From positions 1-5,974 of the forward strand of contig CABSNH010000100.1 of the NCBI GenBank assembly GCA_902478985.1: 5,974 bases of DNA, in the 5' to 3' direction. The translations under genes and the position numbers were made by a program. Position 1 is the first letter of the stretch; every line of letters starts with the position of its first letter. This DNA comes from an uncultured Collinsella sp. (GTDB taxonomy: Bacteria; Actinomycetota; Coriobacteriia; Coriobacteriales; Coriobacteriaceae). The notes under the pieces were generated by a model, which was not told where the DNA came from, ran no database searches, and saw nothing but the letters and a program-made list of their open reading frames with translations. Positions 1 to 5,295 of this stretch are shown here, piece by piece.

Positions 1-43
1 TTTCTGCCTGTCTCGTGGGCTCGGAGATGTGTATAAGAGACAG
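1..43 (+). other. Unremoved Illumina Nextera i7 adapter (not genomic)
   Basis: Positions 10-43 match the 34-nt Nextera Read 2 transposase adapter exactly, as I know it. This includes the 19-bp Tn5 mosaic end at 25-43 (AGATGTGTATAAGAGACAG). Positions 2-9 (TTCTGCCT) match the N703 i7 index as written in the adapter oligo, and the T at position 1 fits the last base of the preceding P7 segment. The organism's sequence therefore starts at 44. This is a library artefact left at the end of an assembled contig and should be trimmed. It is not a natural transposon end, because the index and primer-site bases have no biological counterpart. Confidence 0.98.
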
Positions 44-178
44 GTGCTGGTGCTGCTTTCGGCCGATTTTCGCCGCGGCCTTGTAACGCCGGCGGGTGCC
101 GGTGCCGTGGTGCTGGGACTTGCTCTCAACGCCGTCGCCCTGGTGGTCATCCGACGCATTATGCGGGTGGAGCTATGA
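44..178 (+). CDS. tadB: TadB-like type II secretion F-family protein, C-terminal fragment
   Basis: This is the last 44 codons of an open frame that enters from the left edge; the first codon at 44 is internal and follows the adapter directly. The fragment has a hydrophobic stretch (residues about 18-36, rich in G/A/V/L) followed by a basic tail, VIRRIMRVEL. TadB proteins typically end this way: a last transmembrane helix and then a short IRRIxRIxV-like tail. TadB and TadC form the inner-membrane platform on which the TadA ATPase drives assembly of Flp pili. The stop codon (176-178) overlaps the ATG of the next gene (ATGA), which indicates translational coupling, and that neighbour is TadC-like. 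The assignment rests on tail, position and neighbour, since the diagnostic T2SSF core is missing. Confidence 0.7.
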   Translation: MLVLLSADFRRGLVTPAGAGAVVLGLALNAVALVVIRRIMRVEL

Positions 179-816
179 GCGCCCTGGTCGGGGTCGCGGC
201 GTGCCTGTGCGCGTTCAGCGTGTTTATCGTGACGGGTTTGGAGCGTGCGGACGCACGCAAGATCGTCCAGGCTTGCAAACGCGAAGCGCTGCTGGTTGTT
301 ACGGCTGCTCGATCGGTGACCGATGCCCTGGCAGCACGGTTGAAAGGCATGCTCGGCACGGGTGGTACGGCGCAGGTGTCGCTTGGCGAGGTGTCCGAGA
401 TGATCGACGTGGTGCGTCTGGGGCTTTCGGCCGGCCTTTCGTTCGATGCGGCGCTTGAGGTTTTTTGCGCCAATCGCCGATCGACGTTGGCGCTCCGCCT
501 TGAGCGAGCCTGCATGGCATGGCGGGTGGGCGTAGGGACGCGAGAGGATGAGCTTCTGGCAGCCGCGCGCGACCTGGATGTGCGGGCGCTCGAGACCTTT
601 GCCATTACAGCGGGGCAGGCGCTTGCCCTCGGTGCCCCGCTTGCCGAGACGCTGGCGGCTCAAAGTCGCGAGATTCGCGCGGCCCATCGCGCTGCAGTCG
701 AGCGCGAGATTGAGCGCGCGCCGGTCAAGCTGCTGATTCCCACCGGCACGCTCATCTTGCCGGCGTTGCTTCTGTCCATATTGGGCCCGCTGCTGGGAGC
801 AGGCGGGATGATGTAG
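175..816 (+). CDS. tadC: TadC-like type II secretion F-family (pilus platform) protein
   Basis: A 213-residue membrane protein. A hydrophobic N-terminal segment (about 3-21) is followed by a soluble helical T2SSF/GspF-like domain at about 70-185. It carries the family-like stretch GLSAGLSFDAALEVF (83-97) and a second repeat-like helix near GQALALGAPLAETLA (147-161). The C-terminal part, starting RAPVKLLIPTG (181-191), leads into a transmembrane helix ending ILGPLL. This KxPVKLLxP...PALxxxLLGP pattern is characteristic of TadC. The protein is shorter than classical proteobacterial TadC (about 300 residues), which I believe is common in Actinobacteria. Role from family knowledge: with TadB it forms the inner-membrane platform for Flp pilus assembly. 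The start overlaps the upstream stop as ATGA, with a GGTGGAG-like Shine-Dalgarno just before it. Eleven bases separate it from the pilin gene. Confidence 0.85.
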   Translation: MSALVGVAACLCAFSVFIVTGLERADARKIVQACKREALLVVTAARSVTDALAARLKGMLGTGGTAQVSLGEVSEMIDVVRLGLSAGLSFDAALEVFCANRRSTLALRLERACMAWRVGVGTREDELLAAARDLDVRALETFAITAGQALALGAPLAETLAAQSREIRAAHRAAVEREIERAPVKLLIPTGTLILPALLLSILGPLLGAGGMM

Positions 817-822
817 GGAGGA
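815..822 (+). promoter_or_regulatory. Strong Shine-Dalgarno for the Flp pilin
   Basis: AGGGAGGA lies over the end of the tadC stop codon and about 4-5 bases before the ATG at 827. It fixes the start at 827 rather than the in-frame ATG at 836, and fits an abundantly made major pilin. Confidence 0.75.
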
Positions 823-826
823 ATAC

Positions 827-1060
827 ATGAACACGATGGTCGAAGTTGCTGACAAGGCTTGGAACTGGGCTTTTTGCCGGGCGATCCGCGCTCGCCAGCA
901 TGCCAAGGAGCTGTTGCGGGAGGAGAGCGCGCAGGGTACCACCGAGTACGCCATTTTGGTGGGCGTGCTTGTGGTGATCGCGATTATTGCCATCGTTGCA
1001 TTTAAAGGCAAGGTCCAAGATCTATGGAACGCTATCAGCGAGGGCATCAACAGCCTGTAG
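827..1060 (+). CDS. flp: Flp-type IVb pilin (likely major subunit)
   Basis: A 77-residue prepilin. The likely mature part is 42 residues and begins after Ala35. It starts QGTTEYAILVG, the type IVb signature with Glu at +5 and Tyr at +6, followed by a hydrophobic helix (VLVVIAIIAIVAF) and a short amphipathic tail (VQDLWNAISEGINSL). These features and the size are those of Flp pilins, which polymerise into the Tad pilus after cleavage by a TadV/CpaA-type peptidase. The residue before the predicted cleavage is Ala, not the usual Gly. The 35-residue leader is long for an Flp protein (often 10-25) and contains its own Trp/Cys/Arg-rich helix, WNWAFCRAIRARQ. If the start were the ATG at 836, the leader would be only three residues shorter. 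It sits directly after the platform genes. Confidence 0.92.
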   Translation: MNTMVEVADKAWNWAFCRAIRARQHAKELLREESAQGTTEYAILVGVLVVIAIIAIVAFKGKVQDLWNAISEGINSL

Positions 1061-1587
1061 AGGGCGAGCGCCCCATCGGGGTGCTGCTGGTGTTTGCTTG
1101 CCTGACCGTGGCGATAGCGGCGGTGCTTTGGGGGCTTAACGCCGCGCGGCAGCAGCGTCCTGGGGCCGCCTTCGATTCGGGCTCAGATTCGGCGGTGGCG
1201 TCCCAAAAAGATGAGATGCGAGATGCGGACGATTCGGATGTCGCTGTCACGGCGCAAACCTTTCTGCGGACGCTCGACAAGCGGTCTGGCACTGCGACGG
1301 ATTCGCCTGAGGACAACGCGATTGCGGTCCGGCTTGCATGGTCCGAGGACCGACCGATGACCGAGGCAGCGGCGGATATGTTACGCGCCTACCGCGAGGT
1401 GCCAACGGCCCAGCTCGCCCTGAGCGGCTATCTCGATATTAAGGGCAACGTATGGGGCGCCATCGTGCGCGATGGGCGCGGCTGGGTCGATATGGTGACG
1501 GTTGCCGCGGATGCTGGCGATGCTTCGTGTCGTCTGCGCGCCGTGCGTCTGGTCCCGCAAACAATGAGCTCAAAGGAGGGATCGTGA
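1024..1587 (+). CDS. Single-TM protein of unknown function in the Tad operon
   Basis: I do not recognise a family. The frame is open for 187 residues: a polar N-terminus, one transmembrane helix (about 18-39, GVLLVFACLTVAIAAVLWGL), a low-complexity acidic linker (about 48-72, many S/D/A), then a globular region (about 73-180). The globular region has alternating hydrophobic segments such as AQLALSGYLDIKGNVWGAIV and WVDMVTVAA that suggest beta strands. Predicted topology is membrane-anchored with the domain outside the membrane. The start is uncertain: ATG 1024 overlaps the pilin by 37 bases with only a weak AAGG upstream. GTG 1081 or 1090 would avoid the overlap but remove nearly all residues before the TM helix and lack well-spaced Shine-Dalgarno sequences. 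Its place between two pilin genes suggests a role in pilus assembly or anchoring (inference only). The end carries the Shine-Dalgarno of the next gene. Confidence 0.72.
   Translation: MERYQRGHQQPVEGERPIGVLLVFACLTVAIAAVLWGLNAARQQRPGAAFDSGSDSAVASQKDEMRDADDSDVAVTAQTFLRTLDKRSGTATDSPEDNAIAVRLAWSEDRPMTEAAADMLRAYREVPTAQLALSGYLDIKGNVWGAIVRDGRGWVDMVTVAADAGDASCRLRAVRLVPQTMSSKEGS
1572..1580 (+). promoter_or_regulatory. Near-consensus Shine-Dalgarno for the second Flp-like pilin
   Basis: AAAGGAGGG lies inside the end of the upstream gene and ends 8 bases before the ATG at 1589. It is the best Shine-Dalgarno in the window and decides the start of the short gene behind it, arguing that this 72-residue product is genuinely made. 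Confidence 0.8.
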
Positions 1588-1588
1588 A

Positions 1589-1807
1589 ATGCATGGCGTT
1601 CTGCGTGAGGAATCTGCCCAGGCGACGGTCGAATACGCCATCGTCACGGTGGCGCTGTTATCGATCGTGCTGGCGATCGCGGGGCTTTGGCGTGCTGGCA
1701 CCGATGGGCGCTTGGCAGCGCTGGTTGAGCGGGCGGCATCCCATGGCGTTACCTCGACGTCGGTTATCGACGCCGCTGCGGGCGCTAAGGACATCGCGTT
1801 GTATTGA
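1589..1807 (+). CDS. Second Flp-like pilin / minor pseudopilin
   Basis: A 72-residue protein with a 10-residue leader, MHGVLREESA, then the predicted mature start QATVEYAIVTVALLSIVLAIAG. This has the same A|Q-x-T-x-E-Y motif as the pilin at 827-1060, with Glu at +5 and Tyr at +6, and a hydrophobic helix to about residue 33. Position +11 is Val, not the Pro seen in TadE-type proteins, so it groups with Flp pilins by that feature. Unlike the major pilin it carries a longer non-hydrophobic tail (about 35-72, ending AAGAKDIALY). It may be a minor or tip subunit, or an alternative major pilin; the sequence does not decide. It begins one base after the upstream stop with a strong Shine-Dalgarno, and its end overlaps the beginning of the next frame. 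Confidence 0.82.
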   Translation: MHGVLREESAQATVEYAIVTVALLSIVLAIAGLWRAGTDGRLAALVERAASHGVTSTSVIDAAAGAKDIALY

Positions 1808-2279
1808 TATCGCGCGCGAGGACCGGGCGCAGTCTACGGTCGAGGCCGCTTTTTTGCTGCCGACGTTTCTGACGCTCATCCTTCTCGCACTGCAACCGGT
1901 GTGCCTGCTTTATACGCGCGCGGTCATGGAGTCTGCCGCCGCCGAGACCGCGCGGCTCATGACCACGACGACGGCGGAGGACGACGATCTTAAGGAGTTC
2001 ACCCGCCGCCGGCTTGCCGCAGTGCCCAACGTTTCGATCTTTCATGCCGGCGGGCCGTTGTCGTGGGATGTCGAGCTTAGCCGGGCCGATGCGGGCGGCG
2101 TCTCGTCCGTGTCCGTTTCCGGCGAGGTCAAGCCGTTGCCTGTGATCGGTGCGTTTGCGCAGGCTATGGGTGGTACCGCCGAGGGCGGCTACGTTGAGCT
2201 CAAGGTCGATGTCTCGTATCAATCACGTCCCGAATGGCTGGAGGGAGATTATGATTCGTGGATTGCTGCATGGGATTAA
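1743..2279 (+). CDS. TadE-like pseudopilin (first copy; start uncertain)
   Basis: The frame encodes a TadE-like protein. A leader ends AREDRA, and the predicted mature start QSTVEAAFLLPTFLTLILLAL has Glu at +5 and the Pro at +11 typical of TadE. Next come an ESAAAETARLM helix and a mostly beta-like C-terminal domain of about 110 residues (FHAGGPLSWDVELSR, YVELKVDVSYQSRPEW). TadE proteins are minor pseudopilins, processed by the prepilin peptidase and needed for pilus assembly. The start is a problem. The nearest in-frame ATG is 1743, giving 178 residues, but it overlaps the upstream gene by 65 bases without a good Shine-Dalgarno. A start at ATT 1803, 11 bases after AAGGA (1787-1791), would give a short leader like those of its paralogues but needs a very rare codon. 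The coordinate given is the nearest canonical start. Confidence 0.8.
   Translation: MALPRRRLSTPLRALRTSRCIDIAREDRAQSTVEAAFLLPTFLTLILLALQPVCLLYTRAVMESAAAETARLMTTTTAEDDDLKEFTRRRLAAVPNVSIFHAGGPLSWDVELSRADAGGVSSVSVSGEVKPLPVIGAFAQAMGGTAEGGYVELKVDVSYQSRPEWLEGDYDSWIAAWD
2240..2247 (+). promoter_or_regulatory. Shine-Dalgarno for the TadG-like gene
   Basis: GGAGGGAG just before ATG 2251 (core GGAGG six bases from the start) lies within the end of the upstream TadE-like gene. It supports 2251 over the longer frame that opens at 2149 and over a second possible start at ATG 2344, which has its own weaker GAGGCGG. Confidence 0.65.
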
Positions 2280-4404
2280 GCGTTTCTGGTCTAGACGCGT
2301 TTTGACGCGCCGTCCGAGCTGCCATCGCAAGCGAGGCGGCTTTATGGGTCGAGCCGGTATCGACCTGTTTATCGAAGACGGTGCCTACACCACGCTTTCT
2401 TCTGCCGTGGTCATCCTAGTGGTGCTCACGTTGTTGTTTTCGTCGACCGCGGCGATATGGAGCATGTCGCGTGCCGGGGATACCCAGGTGGCGGCCGATA
2501 GCGGCGCGTTGGCGGGTGCCAACGTGGTGTCGTCCTATCACACGGCTGCCACGGTGGTTGATGCGAGCATCTTGAGTCTGGGGCTAGCGGGGTTTGCCAC
2601 AATCGGGACGGGCCTGGTTGCCATTCTCATCCCAGGTGCCGAACCAGTTGCCGGCAATATGGTCGACACCGGGATTGAGATCATTAAAACGCGCAATAAG
2701 TTTGCCAAAAGCGCATCGGAAGGCTTGCAGAAAATCGAGACGGCTCTGCCGTATCTGATTGCCGCGCGTGCCACGCAGGCGGTATCGGCGCAGGATACCG
2801 ATAGTGTGGCCTATACCGGTACGGCGCTTGCCGTGCCCAGGACATCCGAGTCGGACTTCGCTGCGCTCAAAGGGTCAGAGATCTCGACCGATACCATTAA
2901 AGACACATCAGATGATTTAGAGCGTGCGGCCGAGGAGTTGCGGAAGGCTTCTGAGGACACGGCGAAGGCTAAAGAGCGCGCTTGGCTGGCGGATTGTGGC
3001 GGGTCGGACGAGAGTTCGATTGGCAAGTACTCGTGTATGTGGGAGCGTGCGAAAAGCCTAACGGATCTCTCTGGTGCTCAAAATCCACATTACGCTTCGA
3101 GCGTTACGTGGGAACCGCAAGTGGCGCTCGATCGTGCGAAGGCATATTACCGAGAGCGTCTGTCGAACGAGAAGCCACTTGGCGAGAGCCCAGAAAAACA
3201 GGCAGATTCCGCTGCGCGAAAGGCGTTCTTCGCTTATGCGAGTGAAGAAGTTGAACGAGCGTATATAGCTGAAGAGGACGGCAAGGTTTCCGCCTACATC
3301 CCCTTTCTTCCGCGAAATCCAGATGAGGCGCGGACGACCGAACTCTACACCGATGTACGTTGGCCAACAAGTGAACTAGATGAAGTGTCCTATCTGCATT
3401 ACGGAACTGACTGTCCAAATTACAAAAGGGGAACGCCTGGTGGGTTGGCGTCTGTCGCGGTTTTTGACGGCCATGAAACGTGCAGCGAATGCCATTTTGG
3501 TGTTTCGTCTTTGGGTTACGTTGCGATTGCAACGACTTCTGTCGAAAGGGGCTTCGAGTACCACTTCGATAAGTTCAAAGAGGCCCTGGAAGACTACGTC
3601 GAATGCCGCAACAAAGAGCTCGAGCTCGAGCGTCAGACCGAGGATGAGGCCGACCGTGCGGACAATGCGTTTGACCAGGCCATTAAAGCGCTTTCGGGCG
3701 AGCGTCCGCGTATCGCTCCGCCCGGTCGCAACGGCGTGGTTGCCTTTGCGGTTTCGGGTGCCATCTCGAGCCCCGATGAGCTCAACTCTTCGTTTAACAC
3801 GGCAGTCAGGCTTGGCGATCGCGGTGCTATCTCTGCCGCGGTGTTGGCACCCGATGAGGCGACGGCGCAAAACAACGTGCTTTCGCGATTTTTCTCGACA
3901 TTGAAGGAACGCTCGGGCGGCGTTGCCGGCGTACTCGATGGCGTCATGGATGTTTGGGGACGGCTGCTTGTGGGATACGGAGACATCCAAGGTTCGGCCG
4001 ACGAACTTATGGACGAGATGATTAAAGACCTAGGAGGGGGCAGCGGTGCGTTGGGCTCCATTGCATCGTGGCTCGGCGATACCGTTTCGGCGTCCGTGGC
4101 GGCGCTGGGTTTGGAACCGTGCGACTTGCGCCTGCGAAAGCCGGTGCTGACCGATTCCGCCAATGTCATTAAGAGTCCGGGGTCTGACATTGCGGGTCTT
4201 TCTCAAGCGCAAGACAAACTGCGAAGTATTCCGTTGGGCGTGACCGATCCCAAGGCGCTTTGCGAGGCGTTGGAATATCAAGTCGAACGCACCATTAGCG
4301 GTACGGTGTTCACACTTGCGGAGATTCCTCTGCCCGGCGGCGGCTCCATCCCGCTCACCGTCGATGTCGCCACGCTGGTTGGCGCTCTGGGCGGTGGGTC
4401 GTAA
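2251..4404 (+). CDS. Large TadG-like pilus-associated protein with cysteine-containing central region
   Basis: 717 residues from ATG 2251. A basic N-terminus (1-40) precedes one transmembrane helix (about 49-70). Then comes RAGDTQVAADSGALAGAN (74-91), the stretch after the helix that marks TadE/TadG-like proteins (R..QxAADxxALAGA). A second hydrophobic segment lies at about 106-130. Likely coiled coils occur at about 218-248 and 430-485. Between them is a region with Cys249, 262, 388, 411 and 414; the last two form a CSEC pair followed by His. The remainder is Gly/Ser-rich with Cys624 and Cys671. The pre-helix stretch EDGA|YTTLSS resembles the neighbours' processing motif but has Ser where they have Glu+5, so cleavage is doubtful. 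Proteins of this type are thought to be minor, envelope-spanning components of the Tad apparatus. Starting at ATG 2344 would remove 31 residues and leave a short leader. The stop overlaps the next ATG (TAATG). Confidence 0.8.
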   Translation: MIRGLLHGIKRFWSRRVLTRRPSCHRKRGGFMGRAGIDLFIEDGAYTTLSSAVVILVVLTLLFSSTAAIWSMSRAGDTQVAADSGALAGANVVSSYHTAATVVDASILSLGLAGFATIGTGLVAILIPGAEPVAGNMVDTGIEIIKTRNKFAKSASEGLQKIETALPYLIAARATQAVSAQDTDSVAYTGTALAVPRTSESDFAALKGSEISTDTIKDTSDDLERAAEELRKASEDTAKAKERAWLADCGGSDESSIGKYSCMWERAKSLTDLSGAQNPHYASSVTWEPQVALDRAKAYYRERLSNEKPLGESPEKQADSAARKAFFAYASEEVERAYIAEEDGKVSAYIPFLPRNPDEARTTELYTDVRWPTSELDEVSYLHYGTDCPNYKRGTPGGLASVAVFDGHETCSECHFGVSSLGYVAIATTSVERGFEYHFDKFKEALEDYVECRNKELELERQTEDEADRADNAFDQAIKALSGERPRIAPPGRNGVVAFAVSGAISSPDELNSSFNTAVRLGDRGAISAAVLAPDEATAQNNVLSRFFSTLKERSGGVAGVLDGVMDVWGRLLVGYGDIQGSADELMDEMIKDLGGGSGALGSIASWLGDTVSASVAALGLEPCDLRLRKPVLTDSANVIKSPGSDIAGLSQAQDKLRSIPLGVTDPKALCEALEYQVERTISGTVFTLAEIPLPGGGSIPLTVDVATLVGALGGGS

Positions 4405-4880
4405 TGAGTATCCGCATGCGTCTGCGCGAGGAGCGCGCCCAAGCGACGGTGGAGATGGCAGTGGTTACGCCCGTTTTGCTGGTGCTGGCACTCATCGTGT
4501 ACAACGTCATGATCTTTGCCGGCGCTGTCGCGCGCTTCGACCGCGTGGTGCCCGACATCGTGCTAGCGCATGCCGTGGCGTCGGAGGGGGAGGGCGACGA
4601 AAGCTCTGCCGATGCCTCGGCGACGGTCCAGACTCAAATTCTGAATGCCATGGAAGGCTATGACTTGCAGATCGAAGTGTCGAGCGAGCAAGGCGCGAAG
4701 GCATCAGATGGTGGCCTGCTCTCCCTATCCGGTACGTTTAGGACCTACACCTGCACCATGCACTATGAGCCGTGGCCGACTTCTCTCAGCATCGCTGGCG
4801 TTCCGCTGGGGGCGCCGACAACGTTGTCGCACGAGCGCGCGGTGACGGTCGATCCATGGCATCCGGGGGTGGTCATGTGA
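4404..4880 (+). CDS. TadE-like pseudopilin (second copy)
   Basis: 158 residues. A 12-residue basic leader ends REERA, followed by the mature start QATVEMAVVTPVLLVLALIVYNVMIF with Glu at +5 and Pro at +11, the TadE signature. Unlike the first TadE-like protein, residue +6 is Met. After the helix there is a short acidic low-complexity stretch (about 60-75, EGEGDESSADASA) and then a beta-rich domain containing TCTMHYEPWPTS (116-127) and ending HERAVTVDPWHPGVVM. It is probably a minor pseudopilin processed by the same peptidase as its neighbours. The start at 4404 shares its A with the upstream stop (TAATG), a typical coupled junction; an in-frame ATG at 4416 is a weaker alternative. The end overlaps the next gene as GTGA. 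Confidence 0.85.
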   Translation: MSIRMRLREERAQATVEMAVVTPVLLVLALIVYNVMIFAGAVARFDRVVPDIVLAHAVASEGEGDESSADASATVQTQILNAMEGYDLQIEVSSEQGAKASDGGLLSLSGTFRTYTCTMHYEPWPTSLSIAGVPLGAPTTLSHERAVTVDPWHPGVVM

Positions 4881-5236
4881 CCGCGGTCTCGTCCTACATC
4901 GCTTACGCGCGGGCACTCAACAGGCTGGGTTGGACGCCGGCCGAGTTTGTGGTGGCGGAGTCGTTTGTCGTGCGCCTGCGCGGCATGCTGGGACGGCGTC
5001 CGGTTGCCGCCAACGGCCTGTCGCTCGTCATGGCGTTTCCACGCTGCTCTTCGGTCCATACGTGTTTTATGGCCTATCCCATCGACATCGCCTTCATCAA
5101 TCGCGACGGCAATATCCTCGCGCGCTACGAAAACGTCCGTCCTTGGCACATGTGTTCCTGTCCCGGTGCCTGGGCGGTATTGGAACGCCCTTCAATCCTC
5201 GCTACACCTCCCGCCCTCCAACAAGTGCCGGCGTAA
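4877..5236 (+). CDS. DUF192 family protein
   Basis: 119 residues from GTG 4877, whose GTGA overlaps the upstream stop by 4 bases; a G-rich stretch (GGGGGTGG, about 4864-4871) lies before it. The DUF192 pattern is visible in order: RLRGMLGRR (33-41), a hydrophobic block and HTCFMAYPIDIAFINRDGNIL (61-81, the core of the family: aromatic/Met residue, then P-[IL]-D-[IV]-x-F-[IV]), PW (89-90), and GAWAVLE (97-103). It has Cys57, 63, 93 and 95, more than I would expect for the family. There is no signal peptide with this start, so it is probably cytoplasmic, while many DUF192 proteins are exported. The molecular function of DUF192 is unknown. In my recollection such genes often sit at the end of Gram-positive Tad loci, and the tight overlap here supports a shared role. 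Confidence 0.88.
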   Translation: MTAVSSYIAYARALNRLGWTPAEFVVAESFVVRLRGMLGRRPVAANGLSLVMAFPRCSSVHTCFMAYPIDIAFINRDGNILARYENVRPWHMCSCPGAWAVLERPSILATPPALQQVPA

Positions 5237-5240
5237 GAGA

Positions 5241-5269
5241 TTGACGACGGCGGACTTTCGTCATACGAA
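5241..5269 (+). promoter_or_regulatory. Possible promoter of the toxin-antitoxin pair
   Basis: TTGACG (5241-5246, five of six to the -35 consensus) is followed after 17 bases by TACGAA (5264-5269, a weak -10 sharing T1, A2 and A5). The predicted transcript start near 5276 leaves room for the GGAGGAG ribosome site. The weak -10 is the main doubt. I see no terminator hairpin between the DUF192 stop and this site, so read-through from the Tad operon is also possible. Confidence 0.45.
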
Positions 5270-5270
5270 A
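5256..5270. promoter_or_regulatory. Perfect inverted repeat, candidate antitoxin operator
   Basis: TTTCGT-CAT-ACGAAA is a perfect 6-bp inverted repeat with a 3-base centre. It lies over the presumed -10 of the toxin-antitoxin promoter. Ribbon-helix-helix antitoxins normally bind short palindromes that cover their own promoter, so this is the natural candidate operator. Assignment is by position and symmetry only. Confidence 0.5.
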
Positions 5271-5281
5271 TTGGGTAAGAT

Positions 5282-5288
5282 GGAGGAG
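5282..5288 (+). promoter_or_regulatory. Shine-Dalgarno for the BrnT-like gene
   Basis: GGAGGAG ends 7 bases before ATG 5296 and fixes that start. It is stronger than the site before the second gene of the pair. Confidence 0.7.
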
Positions 5289-5295
5289 AAGATGC

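Noticed and set aside
25..43. Tn5 mosaic end suggesting a natural transposon insertion in tadB
   Set aside because: It is embedded in the Nextera Read 2 primer site and an i7 index, so it comes from library preparation.
1452..1742. Upstream extension of the TadE-like frame to ATG 1452
   Set aside because: It would run through the whole of the second Flp-like pilin and the end of the preceding gene; the extra residues are Arg/Trp/Ser-rich without any domain, and strong Shine-Dalgarno sites favour the other frames.
2149..2250. Upstream extension of the TadG-like frame to ATG 2149
   Set aside because: It overlaps the end of the TadE-like gene by over 100 bases with no ribosome site, while ATG 2251 has GGAGGGAG right before it.
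3616..3630. Short repeat of GAGCTC units
   Set aside because: It simply encodes the alternating Glu-Leu codons of a coiled-coil segment (KELELER).
3376..4190. Long minus-strand open frames of 185 and 204 codons inside the TadG-like gene
   Set aside because: They lie antisense to a clearly coding frame in high-GC DNA, overlap each other and have compositions (Ser/Arg/Pro-rich) typical of shadow frames.
4772..4876. DUF192 gene starting at ATG 4772
   Set aside because: The extra residues lie antisense-like over the TadE-like C-terminus, have no DUF192 similarity, and the GTGA overlap at 4877 is the typical coupled start.
5276..5281. TAAGAT as the -10 box of the toxin-antitoxin promoter
   Set aside because: A transcript starting 6-8 bases later would begin inside or after the GGAGGAG ribosome site, leaving no usable leader.
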